Below, one piece after another: positions 42,490 to 49,854 of a stretch of 64,000 bases of DNA. The notes under the pieces are model-generated. The model was not told the DNA's origin. It ran no database searches and saw only the letters and a list, made by a program, of their open reading frames with translations. Origin of the DNA: Paenibacillus sp. Root444D2 (GTDB lineage Bacteria; Bacillota; Bacilli; Paenibacillales; NBRC-103111); the NCBI RefSeq assembly GCF_001426375.1, contig NZ_LMEO01000006.1, positions 88,538 to 152,537 of the forward strand, given 5' to 3'. Numbering within the stretch: position 1 is the stretch's first letter; every line of letters starts with the position of its first letter. The translations under genes were made by a program, and so were the position numbers.

Positions 42490-42897
42490 GTGAAAGAAGT
42501 TCCAATTTCCTATGTAAAGGCCAATCAAACGGGTATTGTTGTCTTTGTCTTGCTAGCATTTGCGTTTCAATGGACTTGGCTAGTTGCCTTGCTTTGGCTG
42601 ATTCAATTGCTTGGCCTAGTAAGTGGTGGGAAATGGAATCTGTTCGTAGCGGTGTCTAAAGGGTTTCTATCTCGAAGCGGTATTGAAACACAAGCCGCAG
42701 AGTTGACAAGGTTTAACAATACTTTGGCTGTATTATTTCTTACTTTATCACTTGCATCTTTTGCCATCGGTTGGAGTATGGTGGGATATATCTTTACTGG
42801 CTTTTTACTCTTAGCTGCAGGTGCAGGCTTGCTGGGCTATTGTATCGGATGTACGATTTATTATCAGTATAAGCAATTCATCCTCAGACGAGAGTGA
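42490..42897 (+). CDS. DUF4395 membrane protein
   Basis: GTG 42490 is six bases after AAGGAGGG and is the better start; ATG 42484 abuts that site. The 135-aa protein has four hydrophobic segments: two near residues 18-50, one at about 75-95 and one at about 98-120, and a Cys in GYCIGCTIYYQY. DUF4395 genes often lie next to rhodanese or thioredoxin genes, so a role in sulfur handling is plausible (inference). It is the last gene before a terminator. Confidence 0.85.
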   Translation: MKEVPISYVKANQTGIVVFVLLAFAFQWTWLVALLWLIQLLGLVSGGKWNLFVAVSKGFLSRSGIETQAAELTRFNNTLAVLFLTLSLASFAIGWSMVGYIFTGFLLLAAGAGLLGYCIGCTIYYQYKQFILRRE

Positions 42898-42924
42898 AGT
42901 GCGGTTAATGAAAGGTAAATATGG

Positions 42925-42958
42925 AAAGACTCTCACTAGAGCAAGGTGGGAGTCTTTT
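42925..42958 (+). terminator. Intrinsic terminator of the ssu/apr-like operon
   Basis: AAAGACTCTCAC pairs with GTGGGAGTCTTT followed by T. Confidence 0.88.
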
Positions 42959-43030
42959 CTATCCACATAATAAAGTAAATAACTCAAATTAGGGCCAATT
43001 ATAATTGCTGAGAATATGTTAAAAATAGGA

Positions 43031-43059
43031 TTGACACCTCTAGTAGGTGATGCTAATAT
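43031..43059 (+). promoter_or_regulatory. Sigma-A promoter
   Basis: TTGACA, 17-base spacer, TAATAT; about 65 bases before the alpha/beta hydrolase start. Confidence 0.75.
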
Positions 43060-43125
43060 TGGTTTATACCTAATTCATACTAAACTTATCGGAATTATAT
43101 GCGAACGCGAAAGGGAGTTAACATC

Positions 43126-43956
43126 ATGGAGCATGCTATCACAATTCAAAGCGACGACGTCGAATTGGCCGCAACGTTACATTACCCGACAAATCAATCA
43201 GGAGCCGGGCAAGTTGATTGTCAACGTTGGCCGCTTATCATCATCTGTCATGGGTTTATTGGCAGCCGGATAGGGGTGGACCGTCTATTTGTGAAAGCAG
43301 CTCGTGAGTTTAGCTCGCAAGGATACTTGGTTCTCCGTTTCGATTACGGTGGTTGCGGTGAGAGTACTGGCGACTATGGAGCTGGCGGGCTGGATGTTCT
43401 GATTGAACAAACGCGAAGTGTTATTGATTATGCATCAACGATTGATTGTGTAGATCTCAGTCGTGTGATCTTGGTGGGTCATAGCTTAGGCGGTGCGGCT
43501 GCAGTTCTAACGGCAGCGAGAGATAATCGCGTGAAAACACTCGTGCTATGGTCAGCTGTCGCTCATCCACACAATGATATTGTAAGAATTGTAAGCAAAT
43601 CTGAATACGAGAAACTTCCGTTAGGTGGAGCGATCGATCATCATGGTTATGTATTGACAAGTCAATTTTTTGATTCTTTATCTCAGCATCAGCCGTTTGA
43701 ACAACTGCGTAAATTTAACGGCGATGTCCTCGTTATTCACGGTACTGCGGATGATATCATACCAGTCGATTATGCGCCATTATACCAGAAGATGTTCTGG
43801 ATGCGATCAGAGGGCCAATGCGAACTCGAGCTTGTCTATCAAGCAGATCATACTTATTCAACAACAGGTTCTGCGAAAGAACTTTTTGAGAAAACAGGGA
43901 ACTGGTTAACCTTTATTCAGAAGCAGAAAAGAGAATGGAACGATTGGACAATTTAA
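43126..43956 (+). CDS. Alpha/beta hydrolase
   Basis: ATG 43126 follows AAAGGGAGTTAACATC; the upstream ATG 43099 lacks a site. 276 aa with oxyanion region IICHGFIGSR (about residue 37), the nucleophile elbow VGHSLGGAA (Ser about 117), catalytic Asp in VIHGTADDIIP (about 210) and His in QADHTYS (about 243). FDYGGCGESTGDY fits the peptidase/esterase-like serine hydrolases. The substrate is unknown. YezD follows after 19 bases. Confidence 0.88.
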   Translation: MEHAITIQSDDVELAATLHYPTNQSGAGQVDCQRWPLIIICHGFIGSRIGVDRLFVKAAREFSSQGYLVLRFDYGGCGESTGDYGAGGLDVLIEQTRSVIDYASTIDCVDLSRVILVGHSLGGAAAVLTAARDNRVKTLVLWSAVAHPHNDIVRIVSKSEYEKLPLGGAIDHHGYVLTSQFFDSLSQHQPFEQLRKFNGDVLVIHGTADDIIPVDYAPLYQKMFWMRSEGQCELELVYQADHTYSTTGSAKELFEKTGNWLTFIQKQKREWNDWTI

Positions 43957-43975
43957 TGGAATCGGAGGCAAGAGA

Positions 43976-44185
43976 ATGGCGAAACCACTAGAGTTAGATG
44001 ATGTTTGGGTGGATAGAATTAAACAAATGTTAAACGGGTTGGAATACGGTTCCGTTCAAATCGTCGTACATGATGGAAAAATTGCTCAAATCGATAAAAC
44101 AGAGAGAAAACGATTCGACGCGTCATCTCAACCGCAATCCCAACTGCAAGCAGTAAAGTCAGTCAAACAAACGAGTAAAGGTTAG
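43976..44185 (+). CDS. YezD-like small protein (DUF2292)
   Basis: 69 aa. The core VWVDRIKQMLNGLEYGSVQIVVHDGKIAQIDKTER (given here as the region at residues 10-44) matches the DUF2292 pattern of a helix followed by two strands with HDGKI. The tail is Gln/Ser-rich. Small DUF2292 genes often sit near sulfur uptake genes in bacilli, and the sulfur block ends 1.1 kb to the left; this link is an inference. A terminator follows. Confidence 0.8.
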   Translation: MAKPLELDDVWVDRIKQMLNGLEYGSVQIVVHDGKIAQIDKTERKRFDASSQPQSQLQAVKSVKQTSKG

Positions 44186-44217
44186 CAAATAACGGTTAAG
44201 TATATAAGTGATTTACA

Positions 44218-44247
44218 AGCCCTCTTTCTTCGGAAAGGGGGCTGTTT
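44218..44247 (+). terminator. Intrinsic terminator
   Basis: AGCCCTCTTTC-TTCG-GAAAGGGGGCT followed by GTTTT. Confidence 0.85.
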
Positions 44248-44317
44248 TCATGAAGCGGAAGCCGTATAATGATGAAGAACAGTTTGGAGCGAAATGGAAA
44301 GTTTATGGGGGGATCTT

Positions 44318-45268
44318 ATGCAGAAGCAGCACTTTATATGGAAAGACTTTCAGCAGATTAATAACTATGTCTATGAATGGCTGCCTGATGAGACCACTGA
44401 AATAAAAGCAATTGTTCAAATTGCACATGGCATGTCCGAAACGGCCTTTAGGTACGAGAGGCTTGCTGCTTTATTAACGAGTCAAGGTTTTGCTGTCTAT
44501 GCGAACGATCATTTGGGGCATGGACGAACAGCAGGTTCACCTGAAGCTGTAGGTAAATTTGGCAAAGATTGCTTTCATGGCATGGTTGAAAATATGGGAG
44601 AGATCACAAGTGAGATCCGTAAAAGGTATCCCAGTCATATTCCTATATTTGTGATGGGCCATAGTATGGGCTCGTTCTTAACACAGCATTACATGGTATC
44701 GTATATTAAAGAACATCCCGACAACGTTCAAGGTATCATTCTTTCAGGTACAAATGGCAAACAGGGTGCAGCTTTACATGCAGCAATCGCTATTGCAACA
44801 ACAGAAGCAGCTATTCGTGGAGATCATCACCGGAGTAAGCTTGTTACATCTCTTTCATTTGGAGCTTTTAATAAAAAATTCGCACCGAACCGAACGCCAT
44901 TCGATTGGTTAAGTAATGATGCAAGCGAAGTTGATAAGTATGTAGAAGATCCATATTGCGGAGTTACGTTTACATCGGGTTATTTCAGAGATTTCTTTAG
45001 AGGACTAAAGGAAATTCATCAAGCTAAGCATGTCCATCAAATCCGTAAAGATTTGCCTATATACGTATTTTCAGGTGAAGATGATCCGGTTGGTGGAGGT
45101 AAAGGGGTGCGCAGGCTGCTTAGCATGTACGAGGAACTTGGGCTTAAAAACGTTAGCAGCAAGCTCTATCCCCGCGGCAGACATGAAATGTTGAATGAAG
45201 TGAATCGGGATATAGTCATGGATGACATCGCAGAATGGCTGAATGAGCAGGTTGCATCTAGGGGTTAA
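44318..45268 (+). CDS. Alpha/beta hydrolase, lysophospholipase / monoacylglycerol lipase type
   Basis: ATG 44318 follows GGGGGGATCTT and gives 316 aa; ATG 44294 would add eight residues. The family pattern is clear: VQIAHGMSETAFRYERLA (oxyanion region), YANDHLGHGRTAG, nucleophile GHSMGSF (Ser about 113), catalytic Asp in SGEDDPVG (about 252) and His in GRHEMLNE (about 288). It probably hydrolyses monoacylglycerols or lysophospholipids in the cytosol. No signal peptide. Confidence 0.88.
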   Translation: MQKQHFIWKDFQQINNYVYEWLPDETTEIKAIVQIAHGMSETAFRYERLAALLTSQGFAVYANDHLGHGRTAGSPEAVGKFGKDCFHGMVENMGEITSEIRKRYPSHIPIFVMGHSMGSFLTQHYMVSYIKEHPDNVQGIILSGTNGKQGAALHAAIAIATTEAAIRGDHHRSKLVTSLSFGAFNKKFAPNRTPFDWLSNDASEVDKYVEDPYCGVTFTSGYFRDFFRGLKEIHQAKHVHQIRKDLPIYVFSGEDDPVGGGKGVRRLLSMYEELGLKNVSSKLYPRGRHEMLNEVNRDIVMDDIAEWLNEQVASRG

Positions 45269-45291
45269 AATCATGAAGTGAATAGAAGAGA

Positions 45292-45340
45292 AAAGGCTGC
45301 TCCTCTTTGTAGAGAAATCTATGATTGAGGGACAGCTTTT
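45292..45340 (+). terminator. Probable intrinsic terminator
   Basis: AAAGGCTG..CCTC pairs with GAGG..CAGCTTTT; interrupted stem followed by TTTT. Confidence 0.65.
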
Positions 45341-45365
45341 GCTTTTAAGTGAGTAATAAGGGGAC

Positions 45366-45788
45366 TTATGCGTTTCTTTGGAGCTGCAGGCGAATGCCTT
45401 CGCGATCGATTTGAATCCAGTATTCTACGATTCGTTCGTTTTCGATGCGATATACGGCGCTAGCGATCTCAATGATGGTTTGGCCAGTTGGCGGGAAGCC
45501 GTCGACTTCTCCGATGTGAGTGCCGGTCTGTTTCCAGCGTACGTAAACACGATCATCCTGTGCAATAAGTTCTTGTACCTCCAGGTGGAAATCACCGTAG
45601 GCTGCGATCATTTCCCTAACGTGGTCAGCATAATTGGCTGGTGTTCGGCGGACGGTAGTTTCGTTTTCTGCGGTCATTTGATGAGCAAGCACCTGCTCGG
45701 CCATGTAGAGATTAGCTGTATCAGGCGCAAGACCTGAGCGAACTTTTTCAAAAAATTGGTGTACGATTGCTGATGGTAACGTGGTCAT
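45366..45788 (-). CDS. SnoaL-like / ester cyclase family protein
   Basis: ATG 45788 follows GAAGAGGTGCCCT; the longer frame from 45854 lacks a site. 140 aa with the NTF2-like cone fold: a first helix IVHQFFEKVRSGL, then EMIAAYGDFHLEVQELIAQDDRVYVRWKQTGTH (positions about 75-107) and EIASAVYRIENERIVEYWIQID. Such proteins bind small hydrophobic molecules or act as ring-closing enzymes; no substrate is indicated. Confidence 0.82.
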   Translation of the reverse strand: MTTLPSAIVHQFFEKVRSGLAPDTANLYMAEQVLAHQMTAENETTVRRTPANYADHVREMIAAYGDFHLEVQELIAQDDRVYVRWKQTGTHIGEVDGFPPTGQTIIEIASAVYRIENERIVEYWIQIDREGIRLQLQRNA

Positions 45789-45980
45789 AGGGCACCTCTT
45801 CACAAAATTGATTCTATCCATATATTGTACATGAAAAGAAACCCCACTGACCAATTTCAGAGAGATTTTCGTATTTTTACTTTGAAATAAATATAACTTG
45901 CCTAATTAGAAACTTGCTTTTGATTACGATCGATTGTGGCAATACAGTGTGGAGCAAGTGTGGAATGGGGAGATAAAAAC

Positions 45981-46483
45981 GTGAGTGGAGAACGAATAAC
46001 TGGGCTTGACTTGGCGAGAGCAATTTCCATATTGGGAATGATGTTTGTCAATTATAAAATCTCAATGGGGGCAGAGGGCAGTGGCCCAGCATGGTTATCT
46101 TGGTTCGTTAGTTTATTCGAGGGAAGGGCATCTGCCGTTTTCGTAGTGTTAGCAGGGATCGGGTTTGCGATTTTTATATGTTCTCTGCAACAAGTTCCGC
46201 AATTCTAGTAATCCTAATATGCATTTATCTTGCAGAAAGCAAATATGCTCGCGGTATCGTCCAAGCGCTCATCGATACAGGACAGATGACCTTGACACAT
46301 TATGTCATGCATGTCGTTGTGGGGCTAGGTATTCTTGAAATATTCGGTATTCTCGAAAATGGTTCTTTAACCTTCTCGATGCTATATGCTGTGGCCTATT
46401 TCGTTGCTGCACTTGTATTTTCTCTAATCTGGAGACGTACATTTAAGCATGGTCCTTTGGAATTGGTGATGCGGAAGTTCTAG
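45981..46483 (+). pseudogene. DUF418/HGSNAT-like membrane protein with central deletion
   Basis: From GTG 45981 (after GGGGAGATAAAAAC) the frame gives a normal family start, ITGLDLARAISILGMMFVNY and RASAVFVVLAGIGFAI. It then runs out of frame and stops at 46208. The family's C-terminal part continues in another frame from about 46172 (FSATSSAILVILICIYLAE, DTGQMTLTHYVMHVVVG) to 46483. Intact relatives have roughly 350-400 residues, so about 200 central codons are gone and the frame is broken. Non-functional remnant. Confidence 0.8.
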
Positions 46484-46490
46484 AATAGAA

Positions 46491-46538
46491 AAAACAGCCT
46501 GGTTGCAGATCTTAAATGATCCGTAATCAGGCTGTTTT
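46491..46538. terminator. Bidirectional intrinsic terminator
   Basis: AAAACAGCCTGGTT pairs with AATCAGGCTGTTTT; shared by the DUF418 remnant and etfA. Confidence 0.88.
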
Positions 46539-46546
46539 CGTAGCTG

Positions 46547-47533
46547 TTACTGGAGCAAACGGCGGAATTCCTCGGTCAGCAGCGGCACGACCTCGAACAG
46601 ATCGCCGACGATGCCGTAGTCGGCGACTTTAAAGATCGGCGCCTCAGCATCTTTGTTAATCGCGATGATGACGCGCGAGGAGCTCATCCCGGCAAGATGC
46701 TGGATGGCGCCGCTAATGCCGCACGCGATGTAGATCTCAGGCGTCACGACCTTGCCGGTCTGGCCGATTTGCATCGCGTACTCGCAGTAGCCCGCGTCGC
46801 AGGCTCCGCGGGAAGCCCCAACAGCGCCGCCTAAGACGGCAGCCAGCTCTTCGAGCGGCTGGAAGCCATCGGCGCTGCGCACGCCCCGTCCGCCGGAGAC
46901 AACGATCTTGGCTTCTGCCAAGTCGATGGTGCCGGATGTTTTCTTGACGACCTCCCGGATGATGCTGCGCAGGGAGGGAGCGGGGTAAGCCACATCGATG
47001 ACCGATGCTTGACGACTCAAAGTGTCAGGCTCGGATGCTGCGATGTTGTTCGGTCTTATCGTGACGACCCATGTGCCATCCGGGTCGGTAAACGCTTTCT
47101 TTTCGACGGCTTTACCAGCATAAAGCGGTCGCGTGAACTGCACGCTATCTCCGCTGCGCGAGATAGCCGTTACGTCAGAGAGCTGGCCAGCTGCGAGCTT
47201 CGCCGCGGCCAGCGGTGCGAGATCTCGGCCAGCTGCCGTGTGGCCGAAGTAGAGCGCGCCTGGCTGGGCGATATCCGTGACAGCCAGCAAAGCGCTCAAA
47301 TAGGCTTCCGAGCTGTAGCTCTCCAGCTGGTTGTCTTCGACAACATAGATGGTGTCTGCGCCATAAGCCGCAAGCTCACCAGCGAGCGCTTTGCTTCCTG
47401 CGCCGCCAATCAATACTGCGGCGATGGCATCACCATCAGCAGCGGAAAGCTGTGAAGCGCGTAACGCTTCAAAGGATACCTGTCGCAGCTTGCCGCCGCG
47501 TGCTTCTGCAACAACGAGAAATGTTTTGCTCAT
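46547..47533 (-). CDS. etfA: Electron transfer flavoprotein alpha subunit
   Basis: 328 aa. Domain I is Ala-rich (about 1-185). The C-terminal FAD domain has [14 protein letters not shown] (about 212), [40 protein letters not shown] (about 260-284) and [10 protein letters not shown]. EtfAB takes electrons from acyl-CoA dehydrogenase. It follows etfB after 19 bases. The gene is markedly GC-rich compared with the genes around it. Confidence 0.95.
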   Translation of the reverse strand: MSKTFLVVAEARGGKLRQVSFEALRASQLSAADGDAIAAVLIGGAGSKALAGELAAYGADTIYVVEDNQLESYSSEAYLSALLAVTDIAQPGALYFGHTAAGRDLAPLAAAKLAAGQLSDVTAISRSGDSVQFTRPLYAGKAVEKKAFTDPDGTWVVTIRPNNIAASEPDTLSRQASVIDVAYPAPSLRSIIREVVKKTSGTIDLAEAKIVVSGGRGVRSADGFQPLEELAAVLGGAVGASRGACDAGYCEYAMQIGQTGKVVTPEIYIACGISGAIQHLAGMSSSRVIIAINKDAEAPIFKVADYGIVGDLFEVVPLLTEEFRRLLQ

Positions 47534-47552
47534 AAATGTAGCCTCCCCTTAT

Positions 47553-48323
47553 TTAGATCACTTTGGATTCGCTGCGTAACGCTTGCACGAGTTCGGTAAC
47601 TTGCTGCGGGAGGTCGCCCTTTAGAATACGGCCTGCCTTACGCTCAGGTGGTAGGGTCAATTCCGTGCGCTCTGTTTTGGCTACTGCAGAATCAGCGCCC
47701 TCAATATCATCAAGCGATAAGTGCTGGAATGGTTTTTTCTTTGCTTTCATAATCCCAGGAAGTGAAGGGTAACGCGGCTCGTTCAACCCTTGCTGTGCCG
47801 TGAACAGAGCAGGGAGAGGTACCTCGATCACTTCGATATCGCCTTCTGCATCGCGGTGGGCAACTGCTTTTCCTCCGGAAATTTCGAGCTTCGTAATAGA
47901 GGCTACATGAGGTAAGCCTAGGAGGGAAGAAAGTCGGATAGCGACTTGCCCGGCCCCATTGTCGACGGAGAAATTACCGCCTAATAGAAGATCGACAGAC
48001 TGTCCACGCAAATAGTTGGCCAAAATTTCAGCGACTTCGAACTCATCTCCCTTAATGCGCTCATCGGAGATAAGAATGGCTTCATCAGCCCCCATCGCGA
48101 GAGCAGTACGTAGAGCTTCAGCGGTACGTTCGGGACCAACGGAGAGCAGGGTGACTTTGCCGCCCAGCTCATCTCGGATTTGAATCGCTTGCTCAACCGC
48201 ATATTCATCGTAAGGATTGATGACGAACTTTACGCCATCCTCTTGAACGGCCCCGTTATGAAGGACGATTTTTTCCTCCGTATCAAACGTTTGCTTCAAT
48301 AATACAAAAATGTCCATAGTCAA
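47553..48323 (-). CDS. etfB: Electron transfer flavoprotein beta subunit
   Basis: 256 aa, the AMP-binding partner of EtfA. Typical stretches are FVINPYDEYAVEQAIQIRDELGG (about residues 33-55), SVGPERTAEALRTALAMGADEAIL, and LLGGNFSVDNGAGQVAIRLS. Start follows AAGGAGCTTGACT on the minus strand. It lies 32 bases after fadR, so fadR-etfB-etfA is one operon, as in the lcfA-fadR-fadB-etfB-etfA operon of B. subtilis but without lcfA and fadB, which lie elsewhere or are absent. Confidence 0.95.
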   Translation of the reverse strand: MTMDIFVLLKQTFDTEEKIVLHNGAVQEDGVKFVINPYDEYAVEQAIQIRDELGGKVTLLSVGPERTAEALRTALAMGADEAILISDERIKGDEFEVAEILANYLRGQSVDLLLGGNFSVDNGAGQVAIRLSSLLGLPHVASITKLEISGGKAVAHRDAEGDIEVIEVPLPALFTAQQGLNEPRYPSLPGIMKAKKKPFQHLSLDDIEGADSAVAKTERTELTLPPERKAGRILKGDLPQQVTELVQALRSESKVI

Positions 48324-48355
48324 GCTCCTTCCTGAATATACATGTTATACAGACG

Positions 48356-48943
48356 TTAAGACTCGATGCCTTTCATGAAAAAATCAATGGTAGGTCCAAC
48401 TTGAGCGGTTAACGAATACTTTTGCCCAGAAATAAGCCAAGAAGTAACGACTTCATCCATGCCGCCAAAAATGAGAAGCCTCACAAGCTTCACTTCAAAA
48501 TCCGGACGGAAACTGCCGTCTTTCTTACCTTTTTCTAATATATTTTCAATGAGGATAATATATCTCTTTAGTGCAAGACCAATCTCTTTGCGAAGCTCGA
48601 GATCACTCTGTCTAAGCTCAATTTGGGTGAGGTAAGCAAGATGAATATTCCCTTCCAGTACACTGAAATGAATCTCACATACTTTGTGCAGCGCTTCTCT
48701 AGCTGTCATTTGGTCGTTCAACCCATTATTGAGCTTCTCTACAAGCTCGCCTAATTTCTCTTGAAACAGGCTGGTCAAAATATCCTCCTTCTTCTTGAAA
48801 TAAAGGTAGATGGTGCCATCGGCTACTCCAGCTTCCTTGGCGATTCGGGATACTTGGGATTTGTGAAAGCCATGCTCAGCAAACACTTTCAGAGCGCCTT
48901 CGAGAATTGCGTAATACTTGTCTGGTTTTTTGCCACTTGTCAA
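48356..48943 (-). CDS. fadR: TetR-family fatty acid repressor FadR
   Basis: I place the start at TTG 48943, six bases after GAGGTG; an ATG at 48970 would add nine residues but has no site. The product (about 195 aa) has the HTH region HKSQVSRIAKEAGVADGTIY followed by LYFKKKEDILTSLF, matching Bacillus FadR, and the C-terminal acyl-CoA-binding domain with LTQIELRQSDLELR. In Bacillus, long-chain acyl-CoA releases FadR from DNA. An operator lies just upstream of the gene (48978-48995), so it should repress itself and etfBA. Confidence 0.92.
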   Translation of the reverse strand: MTSGKKPDKYYAILEGALKVFAEHGFHKSQVSRIAKEAGVADGTIYLYFKKKEDILTSLFQEKLGELVEKLNNGLNDQMTAREALHKVCEIHFSVLEGNIHLAYLTQIELRQSDLELRKEIGLALKRYIILIENILEKGKKDGSFRPDFEVKLVRLLIFGGMDEVVTSWLISGQKYSLTAQVGPTIDFFMKGIES

Positions 48944-48977
48944 GGAGATCACCTCGGTGTTAGAATACAAATATCGG

Positions 48978-48995
48978 TGAATGAATACTCATTCA
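48978..48995. promoter_or_regulatory. FadR operator
   Basis: TGAATGAATACTCATTCA, an almost perfect palindrome matching the Bacillus FadR box (TGAATGAMTANTCATTCA). It begins a few bases after the predicted transcription start of fadR-etfBA. Confidence 0.88.
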
Positions 48996-49008
48996 TTTTC
49001 GTAGTTTC

Positions 49009-49037
49009 ATCATAAAATACGCAGTACGCCTTGTCAA
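49009..49037 (-). promoter_or_regulatory. Sigma-A promoter of fadR-etfB-etfA
   Basis: On the minus strand: TTGACA (49032-49037), 17-base spacer, TATGAT (49009-49014). The FadR box lies about +7 to +24 from the expected start. Confidence 0.8.
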
Positions 49038-49854
49038 CGACTTATTCAGCTTATTAAAGCAAGTAGGAAGGTTTGCCGGCTTACACTTCACAAAGAAGCA
49101 GTTTTCAACTCTGGAAATAGGGTCAAATGGAACTTGCTTTTTTACGATGTTTGAATGTAAGCGGTTACTTTATTGTGGGGTTCCGAGTTCAGTAGAGGGT
49201 GGGGCGATGTTATGGCTCATTATTGTTGGATTCGAGCAGGATGTCTTGGCTAGCTTGGAATAAGAGTCCATAAAGACTCCTAAATCCGTGGATAACAATG
49301 AAAATTGGCAAATAGCAGTCTCCAGAAGCTCTTATTTATCAGGTTTTCGAGCAAAATGGTGAGATTCGTTCGGAATAAGAGTCCCTAGAGACTCCTATAT
49401 CTGTAGAAGGCAATGAAAATGAGGGAATAGCAGTCTCTAAAGGCTCTTATTTATGTGAATGACGAGCAAAATGGTGTGATTCAAGTGGAATAAGAGTCGC
49501 TAGAGACTCCTATATCTGTAGAAAACATTGAAAATGATGAAATAGCAGTCTTTAGAGGCTCTTATTATCTGGATTTCGAACAAATTTGTGTGATTAAAGT
49601 GGAATAAGAGTACCTTGAGACTCCTAAATCCAAGGAAGGCAATGGAAATGAGGAAATAGCAGTCCCCAAAGGCTCTTATTATCTGGTGATCGCTCAAAAC
49701 AATCGAGTACTTCGATTTTGAGTGGATTAGTAAGGGAACTTACTAAGGGTACTTGCTTGGCCCATTCTTACGAGGTCTCACGAAGTCTTACGAAAAAGCA
49801 GAACATGCTAAAGAAGAAAGTTTCGCTAAAGCAAAACGCTAGGGAGGGTCCTCA
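49038..49854. other. Gene-free stretch between fadR and fadF
   Basis: About 820 bases. The middle is the 115-bp tandem repeat (49225-49706). The left flank (49038-49224) shows nothing clear. The right flank (49707-49854) has short repeats of TCTTACGA/CTCACGA and the fadF ribosome binding site. I found no second FadR box. Confidence 0.6.
49225..49706. repeat. Tandem repeat, four units of about 115 bp plus a partial
   Basis: Units begin with GGAATAAGAGT at 49257, 49372, 49487 and 49601 (periods 115, 115, 114); the end of a partial unit precedes them. Each unit has a GAGTC..GAGACTCC hairpin, a middle TAG(A)A..CAATGAAAATG segment, then AGCAGTCTCTAAAGGCTCTTATT, whose end is complementary to the AATAAGAG of the unit start. 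Units differ by scattered substitutions. Confidence 0.92.

Noticed and set aside
44208-44405. 65-aa frame before the second alpha/beta hydrolase
   Set aside because: It covers a terminator hairpin and runs into the hydrolase gene out of frame.
49500-49697. 65-aa minus-strand frame in the 115-bp repeat
   Set aside because: It is made from two repeat units and has no ribosome binding site, so it is a by-product of the repeat.
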